Below, piece after piece: positions 17,219-25,281 of a stretch of 64,000 nucleotides of DNA. Below the pieces are notes generated by a model, which saw nothing but the letters and a program-made list of their open reading frames with translations, ran no database searches and was not told the origin of the DNA. The DNA comes from Rhodospirillaceae bacterium (GTDB taxonomy: Bacteria; Pseudomonadota; Alphaproteobacteria; Rhodospirillales; Casp-alpha2): assembly GCA_016845145.1 (NCBI GenBank), contig JAERTE010000117.1, forward strand, positions 94,095-158,094, written 5' to 3'. Position 1 is the first letter of the stretch; each line of letters begins with the position of its first letter. A program made the position numbers and the translations under genes.

Positions 17219-19003
17219 TCACGCGCTTTTAAGTTTGAAGCGCTTTAGCTTGATGTAGAAAACACCGACGAGAATCGCGAGCGTGTGAATAATCGCTTCC
17301 AACATCAGAACGGAGCCCGCCCCGGACCCAGATCCTCGTTCAAAACAGAAACCAAAACCACACCAACCGTATATCGTCGCAGCGGTTGTAAATCCTTTGC
17401 CAAAAATTATCGATGTCAGGAAGACGACTACGAAGGTTTTGTCATCTCCCTTGAAAGCCCAAGGAAAAAACACGCGGCATATGAACATGACAATAAAAAA
17501 CACTGCAAGTGACCCGCAAACCAAAATACCAACTATTGACGCGATAACGTTTAGCTCCGAAAAACCACGCCACGCATATAGTCCAAGCACTGCCACGAGT
17601 GCCGTGAGAAACGCAATCAAGACGATGCGCCGTAGATCATCAACCTTATATTGGCGATGATTTGTTTTGGCGTTTTGGCCCCAGTCGCGGGTCATTTGAG
17701 CGATCGACATCAACGTCGTATCAAGGGTCGTCATGGTCAACGTACTGATAAAAAGCAGCAAAGCTATAACGGTGAAAGTTCCCGTATTTACGGTACCGAG
17801 CAAAGGAGCGAAACCATCATTGGCACTGGGCGCAGTCAAATATCCCAAGGCTGTTGAAAAAATCAGATACGGTGCGTCCATGATGAAAGCCGGATCAAAA
17901 TCGATCTCGGAAGTCTTCTCGAACCCGAAAACACCGAGATATCCGGTTAGCAGATCAGCAAAAAAGAACCCCAAAGCAACGAGGACGATCACGCCCCCTA
18001 GAGTTCTAAATCCTTTTCCCTCGCGTTCATTTTCTTTCTCAGGAGAGAAATAGCGCCATCGTATCAATCGGTTCCACACATCTGGACCAGAGGCGAACCA
18101 GCACCCCATGACGAAAAACGCTCCTAGGCCTCCAAATACGTTGACCTGCAATGCACTTGCGCTCGTTGCTTGTCGCTTTTTCTCAGTCGCCGCCCACGCC
18201 AACCAGTCTTCCGTCACGAAGTTGCTGTAAATACGCGTGAACTCGACCCAAAGATCAAAATTTGGCGCAAAAACAGCAGCCAACTTCAAGATCACGAACA
18301 ACGATACGGCAAACAGAATTATAAATTGCAGATAGTCAGTCCGGAGCGTTTGTGAATAACCACCGGCGTAGACATACAAAAAGGAAACAACGAACCATAA
18401 AGTGGCGATGAGCCAGGGGCTGCTGAATCGGCTTCCAAGAAGATGCTCTGTCCACAACAAAGCAAAGGCCATTTCGATGAATAGCAGACCGCAAATTGCG
18501 ACCATGAAAGCGATGTATATAAAATGCGTCGCACGGGGGCCATAATTAGATCCGACAAACGAAACGACGGTTTTCCCGGTTTCTTGAATTTTCTCGGCCG
18601 AGTCCGAGAAATATTTTTCCACTTCTTTCGAACTCAAAAACAGATACAGCAGTATAGGAAATACGAACACGCCGCCAATGATCCATGCAACGAACGGAGC
18701 GCTCCCCGCCATGAATAGTGCGCCCAACGTAGCCATAACGACAGACCCCGTCGTCAAAACCGAGCCAAGAGTACTGGTTACAGCATGGGGAAACGACAAT
18801 CCGCCAAAGCAATAGACCTCCTCCTCACCTCCCGGCAGAAAGGCCGGAGTCGCCTTGAGTGCTCTGTAGGCTGGCACCACCGCATAAAAGAAAATGATCG
18901 TCGGCAACCCGATCAGGAGCACAATCATGCCAACCGATGAAGGCAGATGAAAAAGAAAGAAAAGACAGAGCAGTGCAATGCAAAACAACGATGCAAATTT
19001 CAC
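17219..19003 (-). CDS. Sodium:solute symporter (SSS)-like transporter
   Basis: 594 aa with about 13-14 hydrophobic helices. The stretch GGYSQTLRTDYLQFII matches the SSS signature in helix 6, and TMTTLDTTLMSIAQMTRDW matches the helix 8-9 sodium-site region (SS/TT-x-D). It starts with GTG 19003 behind a near-perfect AAGGAGG. Codon use is AT-richer than the cox genes alongside. It forms a pair with the two-helix protein downstream. Solute not predictable; high confidence only for the fold. Confidence 0.75.
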   Translation of the reverse strand: MKFASLFCIALLCLFFLFHLPSSVGMIVLLIGLPTIIFFYAVVPAYRALKATPAFLPGGEEEVYCFGGLSFPHAVTSTLGSVLTTGSVVMATLGALFMAGSAPFVAWIIGGVFVFPILLYLFLSSKEVEKYFSDSAEKIQETGKTVVSFVGSNYGPRATHFIYIAFMVAICGLLFIEMAFALLWTEHLLGSRFSSPWLIATLWFVVSFLYVYAGGYSQTLRTDYLQFIILFAVSLFVILKLAAVFAPNFDLWVEFTRIYSNFVTEDWLAWAATEKKRQATSASALQVNVFGGLGAFFVMGCWFASGPDVWNRLIRWRYFSPEKENEREGKGFRTLGGVIVLVALGFFFADLLTGYLGVFGFEKTSEIDFDPAFIMDAPYLIFSTALGYLTAPSANDGFAPLLGTVNTGTFTVIALLLFISTLTMTTLDTTLMSIAQMTRDWGQNAKTNHRQYKVDDLRRIVLIAFLTALVAVLGLYAWRGFSELNVIASIVGILVCGSLAVFFIVMFICRVFFPWAFKGDDKTFVVVFLTSIIFGKGFTTAATIYGWCGFGFCFERGSGSGAGSVLMLEAIIHTLAILVGVFYIKLKRFKLKSA

Positions 19004-19550
19004 AAGAATTTCCTCCTTGCCGACATTGAGCCAACGATCATATCTCGAACCGGATCACCCCAACCTTGGCCAATAAACAGGAACCTCAAGTGCACTTCCG
19101 CCCGAAATCAATTCCGCTTTGATTGCGCCGCAGTGAGGATTGCACTTTAAAAATGCATTATTCTTTTGATATTGCAACCCGCTCTGTAATTGGCGGGGCT
19201 GGTCCTCTTCCTTGGAATGTGATTGGCACCCGTACCATCAGTAGGCTGTTGGCTACGAACTTTCGACACCTGGCGGCACCTGAAGTAGGAAAATATTGAC
19301 TTTTAAGAATTATTTACTATTTTGTGGATGCGGCATGGCCTGACGCTCATGCGGGCACGCTATTTGATATTCGAATAGGACATGAAGGGCACCGACAACT
19401 CATCGTTGGGGCAATTCAAAATTCAGCTGATCATCTCATTACCGAGAAAATTGGGTTCGGTCCCCAGATTTTTTTATGTTTCTATTAAAATCAATGGGTT
19501 CTGACCCGGAAAAAACGGATGCGAAACGATTTTTCCGAGGCATTCGGCGC
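19004..19550. other. 547-bp gap with symporter promoter side and a possible 54-codon fragment
   Basis: The part next to 19003 must carry the symporter promoter; I see no clear operator. On the plus strand a frame from GTG 19324 to TAA 19488 encodes a protein-like string (VDAAWPDAHAGTLFDIRIGH onward) without a ribosome site, perhaps a gene remnant. Near its end are two short palindromic GGGTTC-type words (about 19452-19510). Nothing else supportable. Confidence 0.4.
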
Positions 19551-20072
19551 TTACACCTCCTGCTTACGCGGATTGAAGATTCGCGGCGGAAGTTTTGGTT
19601 TTTTCAGCGGTTGCAGCGGTGGCGGGATGATCTGGATGTTGAGGTCGCCCATGGGGTCGCCCTCGGGGCGGCGCTCGAACGGGTTTTTGATGATCAGCCG
19701 CGAATTGCGCGCGATGGCGTTATCGACGTCCTCTTCCAGGCGCTCGGCCAGCTTCAGGTTCCACGGGAACTCGTAGTAGCGGGGCTCCAACGCGCCATCC
19801 AATCGCAGCCACATATAGATGGCCTCGCCTTCCTTCAGGCTGACGGCGAGAATTTCCGCCTCCTCCACGTTGCTTTGAAACCACTCGAAGCTTTTCGGTT
19901 TCGGCTTGGACAGAAACTCCACGAACTGCACGTAGGAAATCGGAATGGCCAGCGCGGCAACAAATAGCGCAGCGAACCTGACGCGGGTTTGCCGGGGCGC
20001 CCAGATGGCGAGACTGGCCAGCACGGCCGTCACGGCGGTCGCGGCGATAAAGACGTAGATCAGGGTATCCAT
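19551..20072 (-). CDS. Small two-helix membrane protein, third gene of the ExbB/ExbD-like operon
   Basis: 173 aa. Two hydrophobic helices (about 4-24 and 33-50) are followed by a soluble domain of about 120 residues with EEAEILAVSLKEGEAIYMWLRL and a Pro-rich, basic tail. No family recognised. It starts 17 bp after the ExbD/YfaP-like gene with a GGAGCTTCGAGAG site, so it is part of the same operon and probably of the same envelope complex. Confidence 0.75.
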   Translation of the reverse strand: MDTLIYVFIAATAVTAVLASLAIWAPRQTRVRFAALFVAALAIPISYVQFVEFLSKPKPKSFEWFQSNVEEAEILAVSLKEGEAIYMWLRLDGALEPRYYEFPWNLKLAERLEEDVDNAIARNSRLIIKNPFERRPEGDPMGDLNIQIIPPPLQPLKKPKLPPRIFNPRKQEV

Positions 20073-20089
20073 CTCTCGAAGCTCCTAAG

Positions 20090-20692
20090 CTACCGGCGAA
20101 GGCCGGTGATCAGCGGGTAGCGCAACGTCGATACACTCCCCGGCACGAGGTCTGCGTTGGAATTGAGGCGGAAACGAAACGCCGTCTCCTCCTGGTTTTT
20201 GCGCACCAACTCGATGGTCGTCTGCAATATCTGGCGCGTATCGAGCCCGGGTTGTTTGACACTGACCACCACCTTGACCGGGATCGTTTGGCCCTTTTTC
20301 AGGTTGCCGTACATGTGCACGTTGGCCACATACTCACCGGGTGGGATGCCGCGGGAGTATGAGACCTCGTAGTTCTCGTCCGTCGCGTCGCCTTCCGATC
20401 CCAGGTCGTCGCGCAGCAAATTGAACACTTTCGCGCCCTGGTTCCAAAACCCCACGGGCGCTTCACGCGGCGCCTTGACCCAGAGATCCACGTCATAGGG
20501 CATCTCGGACGGCCAGTGCATTTCGACGATGATGTTGCCGGGCGCTTTATGATCTTCGGTTTCTTTTTTCTTCGGGCTGATGTGTGGCAACAGCATGATG
20601 ACCATGGCGACGAACCCAATGAGTGCGAGCAAGATCACGTCACGAAAGACGGTTCCGGTGCTGTCGTCGTCGAGATAATCAAGTTCTTCCAT
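20090..20692 (-). CDS. ExbD-like helix with YfaP-like (DUF2135-like) periplasmic domain
   Basis: 200 aa. A short acidic cytoplasmic start precedes one membrane helix reading FRDVILLALIGF (residues 16-27), which copies the ExbD/TolR helix including its essential Asp (Asp18 here). The periplasmic part, residues about 48-190, does not look like TolR/ExbD; it contains PGNIIVEMHWPSEMPYDVDL and GEYVANVHMYG, a beta-sandwich pattern like YfaP/DUF2135. Its ATG overlaps the end of the ExbB-like gene by 14 bp. I infer a pmf-driven partner of that protein with an atypical output domain. Confidence 0.8.
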   Translation of the reverse strand: MEELDYLDDDSTGTVFRDVILLALIGFVAMVIMLLPHISPKKKETEDHKAPGNIIVEMHWPSEMPYDVDLWVKAPREAPVGFWNQGAKVFNLLRDDLGSEGDATDENYEVSYSRGIPPGEYVANVHMYGNLKKGQTIPVKVVVSVKQPGLDTRQILQTTIELVRKNQEETAFRFRLNSNADLVPGSVSTLRYPLITGLRR

Positions 20693-21299
20693 GAACTTGC
20701 CCGCGCTCGAGTGTCGCCGTCAAAAGGTCCACGGTGCCGGTGGCGAGCAACCGGTGATTGACGATCAGCCAGACGTACAGCACCGCGCCCACCAAGGTCG
20801 TGTTCAGCGCCACCGACATGCCGGAAATCAGGTTGGAGATGATCGCCCCCACCCGCTCCGCATCGCTGGCGGCCTCGGCGTCGACGCCGGAAAGCGCGAT
20901 AATGAAGCCAATCACGGTGCCGATCAGCCCTAAGAACACCAGCGAATTGGCGACCTGCCGCACACCGGCGATCCGGTTGGTCAAGCGCAGGCGGAGCACG
21001 CCGGCGGTGACGTCGTTCTTGCCCTCGCCGGCCGGCAGGCTCTCCAAATACCGAGCCGCATGGGAGTCGGCTGCAGGTTGGCCGTCGTCGAGGTCGTTCA
21101 GCTCGTTACTGGTTAGCCAAACGGCCCGCGCGCAGTTGACGAAGCCATAAACGAACAACGCGGCGATGGCGCCGCTCAGTTCCACCAGATCGGCCTTGAT
21201 AATCGGATCGAGCCAGCCCTGCAGAAAACCGGCGGCCAGAAACGAGGCAGCGACCAGGTTGAGTAGCCCAAAACGCACGAGCAAAAGATAACGATACAC
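20679..21299 (-). CDS. MotA/TolQ/ExbB proton-channel family protein
   Basis: GTG 21299 is chosen because GGGAGG lies 8 bp upstream; the frame opens to 21353. 206 aa with about four hydrophobic segments. The last two (VANSLVFLGLIGTVIGFIIAL and the helix ending VALNTTLVGAVLYVWLI) carry the ExbB signature: LGLIGTVIG and G-x-S-x-A-L-x-T-T-x-x-G. It heads an operon with the ExbD-like protein. Function: stator or channel subunit that uses proton motive force to move a periplasmic partner. No TonB, TolA, Pal or outer-membrane receptor gene is adjacent. Confidence 0.85.
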   Translation of the reverse strand: MYRYLLLVRFGLLNLVAASFLAAGFLQGWLDPIIKADLVELSGAIAALFVYGFVNCARAVWLTSNELNDLDDGQPAADSHAARYLESLPAGEGKNDVTAGVLRLRLTNRIAGVRQVANSLVFLGLIGTVIGFIIALSGVDAEAASDAERVGAIISNLISGMSVALNTTLVGAVLYVWLIVNHRLLATGTVDLLTATLERGQVHGRT

Positions 21300-21447
21300 G
21301 GTGGTTGCCTCCCACAAACACAATGCCGGTGAATGCCCGGTAAATGACAGCAACGATTTTAGACCGATTCTGAACAGTTAGGGAATTACCGATGGCCATT
21401 GCTGGCGGCAATGTTACTTTGGCCCGGGTAATTCTGGGGAGCAAATC

Positions 21448-22776
21448 ATGACACCGGGCGCAAGACTACAGGCGGCGGCGGAACTGCTGGATGCGGTTTG
21501 GTCGGGCACGGCACCGCCGGACGTACTGGTTGACGACTACTTCCGCAAGCGCCGCTATGCCGGCTCGTCGGACCGTCGCGCCATCCAAGAGCGCCTCTAT
21601 GGCGTATTGCGTCGGCGCGCACGGTTATTGTGGTGGATTGAGCGTACCGGAATTAATATCGGCGATGATGACACCCCTAACGCCCGGGCCGCGCTGATCG
21701 CCATCCTGGCGACCGAGGACCGCACGCCGCCAGACGAAATCAACGGGTTGTTTTCCGGTGAACGCCATTGCCCCGCCGCCCTGAACACGCAGGAATCCGA
21801 GCTTGCCGAAGCCTTGTACGGTCGCCCACTCAACCATCACGACATGCCGGCGCCCGTGGCCTATGAATTCCCCGCCTGGATGGAACCATCCTTATCGAAT
21901 TTATGGGGGGACCGTCTGATCGAGGAAATCGCCGCCCTCAACCAAACCGCGCCGGTGGATCTTCGCGTCAACACCCTGAAGACAACGCGTGAAGCCGCGC
22001 AAAGCGCCTTGGCTGGCGCCTTTATCGAGACGGCAGAAACACCGTTTTCGCCGATCGGTCTCCGGGTCGAGGGCCATCCGCGATTGGGCGGCACCGAGAC
22101 CTTCAAGCGCGGTTTCGTGGAAATCCAGGATGAAGGCTCGCAATTGATCGCGCTGTTGAGCGACGCCCGTCCCGGCATGACCGTCGTCGATTACTGCGCC
22201 GGAGCCGGCGGCAAAACGCTGGCCTTGGCAGCCGCCATGGGCCGCGGCAGCCGGATATCGGGCAAATTGATTGCCTGCGATATTTCCAAAACCCGCCTCG
22301 ACCGGTTGCGCCCGCGCCTTAAACGCGCCGGCGCACATAGCGTGAAATGTCGGGTCATCGCGGCACGCGACGATAATTGGGTGTCGGAGCAGGCAGGCCG
22401 CGCGGATCGCGTCTTGGTCGACGTGCCCTGTACCGGGACCGGTACCTGGCGACGCAATCCCAACGCCAAATGGCGCTTCACGCCGACCGATCTGGACGAA
22501 TTGATCGACATGCAACGCCATATCCTGAAAGACGCCGCGGCGATGGTGAAGCCCGGGGGGCGGCTGATCTATGCGTCGTGCTCATTGCTGGAGCAGGAAA
22601 ACGAACAGCAAATGGCTTGGTTTTTGGATCAATTCCCCAATTTTCACCCCCTGCCTATCAACGAGGTCTGGGCGCAAACGATCGGCGGCGCACCGCCACC
22701 ACCGGGCGCCGGATTACGTCTCAGTCCAGCTTCTACGGGAACTGACGGGTTTTTTTGCGCGGTTTTAGAGACATAG
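21448..22776 (+). CDS. RsmB/NOP-family rRNA (cytosine-C5) methyltransferase
   Basis: 442 aa. An N-terminal NusB-like helical region (about 1-140) is followed by a SAM-binding Rossmann domain: motif I VDYCAGAGGKTLALA near 246, the DVPCTGTGTWRRNP loop holding the first conserved Cys near 325, and the YASCSLLEQEN catalytic Cys near 377. These two cysteines define RNA m5C methyltransferases of the Sun/RsmB group. Likely target is 16S rRNA, but the family has several paralogues, so no symbol is given. It is divergent from the ExbB-like operon. Confidence 0.88.
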   Translation: MTPGARLQAAAELLDAVWSGTAPPDVLVDDYFRKRRYAGSSDRRAIQERLYGVLRRRARLLWWIERTGINIGDDDTPNARAALIAILATEDRTPPDEINGLFSGERHCPAALNTQESELAEALYGRPLNHHDMPAPVAYEFPAWMEPSLSNLWGDRLIEEIAALNQTAPVDLRVNTLKTTREAAQSALAGAFIETAETPFSPIGLRVEGHPRLGGTETFKRGFVEIQDEGSQLIALLSDARPGMTVVDYCAGAGGKTLALAAAMGRGSRISGKLIACDISKTRLDRLRPRLKRAGAHSVKCRVIAARDDNWVSEQAGRADRVLVDVPCTGTGTWRRNPNAKWRFTPTDLDELIDMQRHILKDAAAMVKPGGRLIYASCSLLEQENEQQMAWFLDQFPNFHPLPINEVWAQTIGGAPPPPGAGLRLSPASTGTDGFFCAVLET

Positions 22777-22959
22777 TTTCACCATGCAAAACTAGCTAAG
22801 TCCTTGCAAAATTTCAAACTTTGCTGTAGTTTATTTTTGGAGCTATGTGACATTGTGAAGACGGGGGTGCGGAAGCTGGTTTGAATACCGGCACCGCAAG
22901 AGAGGGTCTTTCGCTAACGTCATATGTTTAGAAAGGAAACGCTACCCGGGAGGGAATGA

Positions 22960-23130
22960 ATGTCGTCGAGAAGTAACAATAAGAAACCTGAACCAGACCA
23001 GCCGCCGATCCGCAAGGACCGAAGCTGTCTCATGTGTGGTAAGAAATTTACCTCCAGCCATATCGGCGAGCGGGTTTGCACCAATTGCAAAAGCACCGCT
23101 GCCTGGCGCGAAGGCAGCTTCGCCGCCTAA
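22960..23130 (+). CDS. 56-aa zinc-ribbon protein
   Basis: Missed by length filters. ATG 22960 follows GGGAGGGA and the frame ends at TAA 23130. A charged start is followed by CLMCGKKFTSSHIGERVCTN and a second CxxC, so two CxxC knuckles (residues about 23-26 and 40-43) form a likely zinc ribbon. Its role is unknown; small zinc ribbons of this kind bind nucleic acid or protein. The 183 bp upstream (from 22777) have an AT-rich promoter-like stretch and a possible hairpin (GGTGC...GCACC). Confidence 0.75.
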   Translation: MSSRSNNKKPEPDQPPIRKDRSCLMCGKKFTSSHIGERVCTNCKSTAAWREGSFAA

Positions 23131-23313
23131 CGCTCTTCAACCCAATTCGACGGTGCCGGCCCTGAGATTTCTTTCGGCCGGCACTGTTTTGCCATTTACC
23201 GATTGGCAATTTTTTTCGCATACCCTGTTGTGATCGCCGTCACTGACGCCCGATTGGCTCGGACCTATGGTCCACATAGGCCAGAACGGCCAAGCACGGA
23301 AGGAGAAACGACC

Positions 23314-23376
23314 ATGTATGCGAAACAGATGGGTGGCACAGAGCATCCGCTGGATGGTCCGCATCCCACGGACTGA
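23314..23376 (+). CDS. Possible 20-aa peptide or leader
   Basis: A strong GGAAGGAG site lies 7 bp before ATG 23314; the frame (MYAKQMGGTEHPLDGPHPTD) ends at TGA 23376, 33 bp before a GC-rich hairpin. The layout of strong ribosome site, short acidic peptide and terminator-like hairpin is what a very small gene or a leader peptide looks like. No repeat of one codon suggests amino-acid attenuation. Everything else in 23131-23456 appears non-coding. Confidence 0.4.
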   Translation: MYAKQMGGTEHPLDGPHPTD

Positions 23377-23409
23377 CCAGAAACCGAGCAACTGAACGAA
23401 TACCTGATA

Positions 23410-23446
23410 GGCCCGCGGAGCCGCCTCGCATCTCGCGGGCCTTTCC
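23410..23446 (+). terminator. GC-rich hairpin, probable intrinsic terminator
   Basis: GGCCCGCG (23410-23417) pairs perfectly with CGCGGGCC (23434-23441), loop 16 nt, followed by a short TTT run and a T5 run at 23454. It closes the 20-aa peptide unit and precedes the DehI-like gene. Confidence 0.6.
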
Positions 23447-23474
23447 CGTTGCGTTTTTGAGTACGTCACCGAAA

Positions 23475-24368
23475 ATGGCGTCCAATATGTCAAAACTCGT
23501 CCGCCGAAAACCTATCCCGATACCAGCAATTCACCCGGTTCCGGAATATGCCGTCGAAGGTGAGGCTGCGCGTTGGTATGCTGAAATGAAATCAGCTCTC
23601 CAGGTGCCGTGGATGGGCGTTGTGACCATGGCGTTTGCACACTACCCCAATTTCTTCGGGGCGCTCTGGCAAGGTGTGTCCCCTATTGTCACCAGCCAAG
23701 CCTTCGTCTCGGCCGCGCAATCGTTACAAACCACCGTCGAGCATGATGTCGCAGCCCTACACCCACCCGAAATTGCCAGCAGACTCGCCGCCACCAGTTT
23801 TGGTGCGCGCGAAATCGAACAAATCCGCGCTACCAACAAGGTGTTCTCGCATGGCAACCATCACTATGCCCTGATCGCAACCATCGCGCGGACCTTGCTT
23901 GAAGGCGGTGAACTGAGTAATTCGGATTTAGCGCAACCGTTCGTCGGTCGGCATGCGCCTGAAGTCTCCGTACCTTTCGTATTGATGGAGGCGCATCACG
24001 CGGATGAACCGACGCGAGCCGTTTATGAGGATATTAAAGCCGTATTGGGGCTGCCCTTCGTCAACACCGACTACCGCGCCTTTGCCCGTTGGCCGAGCTA
24101 CTGGGCCATGGCCTGGAACGACCTGCGAAATGTCGCCGGCGACAAGGCATACGAAAGCATATGCCAGTCCTATCATGATCGCATGGCAGAAATGGTCGCA
24201 GCCAAAATCCCCAATCCGGCTGGCCTGACTTCGGGGATTCTTCAAGACGCAGCGAAAACCGATGCGGATTTGGAAGAAGTGACAAATGTCGTACGTTTGT
24301 TTCAGTGGCTGCTGCCCGGCCTTACCGTCAATGTCGCCTATCTTCGCCACCAACTCAGAGAAACGTAG
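23475..24368 (+). CDS. DehI-family (group I) 2-haloacid dehalogenase-like protein
   Basis: About 297 aa, the size of DehI. Two related halves are visible: VPWMGVVTMAFAHYPNFFGA near residue 45 and DYRAFARWPSYWAMAWNDL near 200, matching the duplicated VPW...P and D-x-x-A-x-x-WP elements known from DehI. The HGNHHY segment corresponds to the region of the active-site Asn and the Asp of TDYRAF to the catalytic Asp. Such enzymes hydrolyse 2-halocarboxylic acids directly by water attack. Start ambiguous between ATG 23475 and ATG 23487; neither has a strong ribosome site. Co-transcribed with the hydrolase 6 bp downstream. Confidence 0.6.
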   Translation: MASNMSKLVRRKPIPIPAIHPVPEYAVEGEAARWYAEMKSALQVPWMGVVTMAFAHYPNFFGALWQGVSPIVTSQAFVSAAQSLQTTVEHDVAALHPPEIASRLAATSFGAREIEQIRATNKVFSHGNHHYALIATIARTLLEGGELSNSDLAQPFVGRHAPEVSVPFVLMEAHHADEPTRAVYEDIKAVLGLPFVNTDYRAFARWPSYWAMAWNDLRNVAGDKAYESICQSYHDRMAEMVAAKIPNPAGLTSGILQDAAKTDADLEEVTNVVRLFQWLLPGLTVNVAYLRHQLRET

Positions 24369-24374
24369 ATCCCC

Positions 24375-25271
24375 ATGAAACAAGCATTCGACATCAATTG
24401 GCAGGCCGAACCTGCCAGAGTCGTGGCGGAAGTTGCCTCCCACGCCGAGCGGATTGAAACACCTTGTGCTGACGGCACCATGGTCTGGCACCGCTGGAAG
24501 GGGCCCGAGGGGCGCCCGCCACTGGTCTTGCTGCATGGGGGTTGGGGGTCATGGACTCATTGGATCAAAGCCATCCCTACCTTAGCGGCACGCACAACGA
24601 TACTCGCAGGAGATATTCCAGGCATGGGAGATTCCGCCGATATCGGGCGGCCTGAAACTATAGACCCGGTAGCACCGATCATTGCAGACGGGATCGCCGA
24701 CTTACTCCAAAACGCTCAGCGCTTCGATATCGCCGGGTTTTCTTTCGGCGGCGTCGCCAGTGCTCATGTCGCAGCGCGGCACGGCAAACGCTGCCGCAGT
24801 TTTACCGCTGTCGGCGCCGCCGGTTTTGGGCCCCTGCATTACATTGTGCAGGGCATTCAGGTCCCGGACCCCCGCCTTTCCGACAACGAGATCGACGCCA
24901 TCCACCGCACGAACTTGAAACTGCTGATGCTGGCGCACGAGACATCCATCGATCCGCTGGCCGTGCTTGTTCATCGCACCAATATCGAGCGCGGCCGGTT
25001 GCGCAGCCGGCGCATCTCGCTCAGCACCGCACTGCTCGATATCCTGCCAAGAATCGAATCCCGCATCGGCGGCATATGGGGAGAGTTGGATGTCACCGGT
25101 GGTGGCTTTGTTGATATCGAAGAGCGACGCGAGCTGTTCCGCGCCCAACAGCCCGCCTGCTTGTTCGATATTATCTCGAATGCTGGTCACTGGGTGATGT
25201 ACGAGGCCAGTGATTCTTTTGTTGCTACACTATGCCGTCATCTTGAACACTACGATACGGAAGGCGGATAA
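24375..25271 (+). CDS. Alpha/beta-hydrolase fold protein
   Basis: 298 aa. The oxyanion region VLLHGGWGSWTHW is near residue 55, the nucleophile elbow GFSFGG near 121 (Ser), and the late His in NAGHWVMYE near 278. It would be a serine hydrolase acting on an ester, thioester or C-C bond; halide-type dehalogenases have Asp at the elbow, so this one is not such an enzyme. It follows the DehI-like gene by 6 bp and may process the same substrate family. Confidence 0.82.
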   Translation: MKQAFDINWQAEPARVVAEVASHAERIETPCADGTMVWHRWKGPEGRPPLVLLHGGWGSWTHWIKAIPTLAARTTILAGDIPGMGDSADIGRPETIDPVAPIIADGIADLLQNAQRFDIAGFSFGGVASAHVAARHGKRCRSFTAVGAAGFGPLHYIVQGIQVPDPRLSDNEIDAIHRTNLKLLMLAHETSIDPLAVLVHRTNIERGRLRSRRISLSTALLDILPRIESRIGGIWGELDVTGGGFVDIEERRELFRAQQPACLFDIISNAGHWVMYEASDSFVATLCRHLEHYDTEGG

Positions 25272-25281
25272 GGGGAGTATT

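Noticed and set aside
19440..19515. GGGTTC-type palindromes as REP/RAYT elements
   Set aside because: Only two short imperfect words and no RAYT transposase nearby.
20679..21299. Zorya (ZorAB) anti-phage system
   Set aside because: The channel protein lacks the long ZorA tail, the partner lacks an OmpA-like domain, and no ZorC/D/E gene is adjacent.
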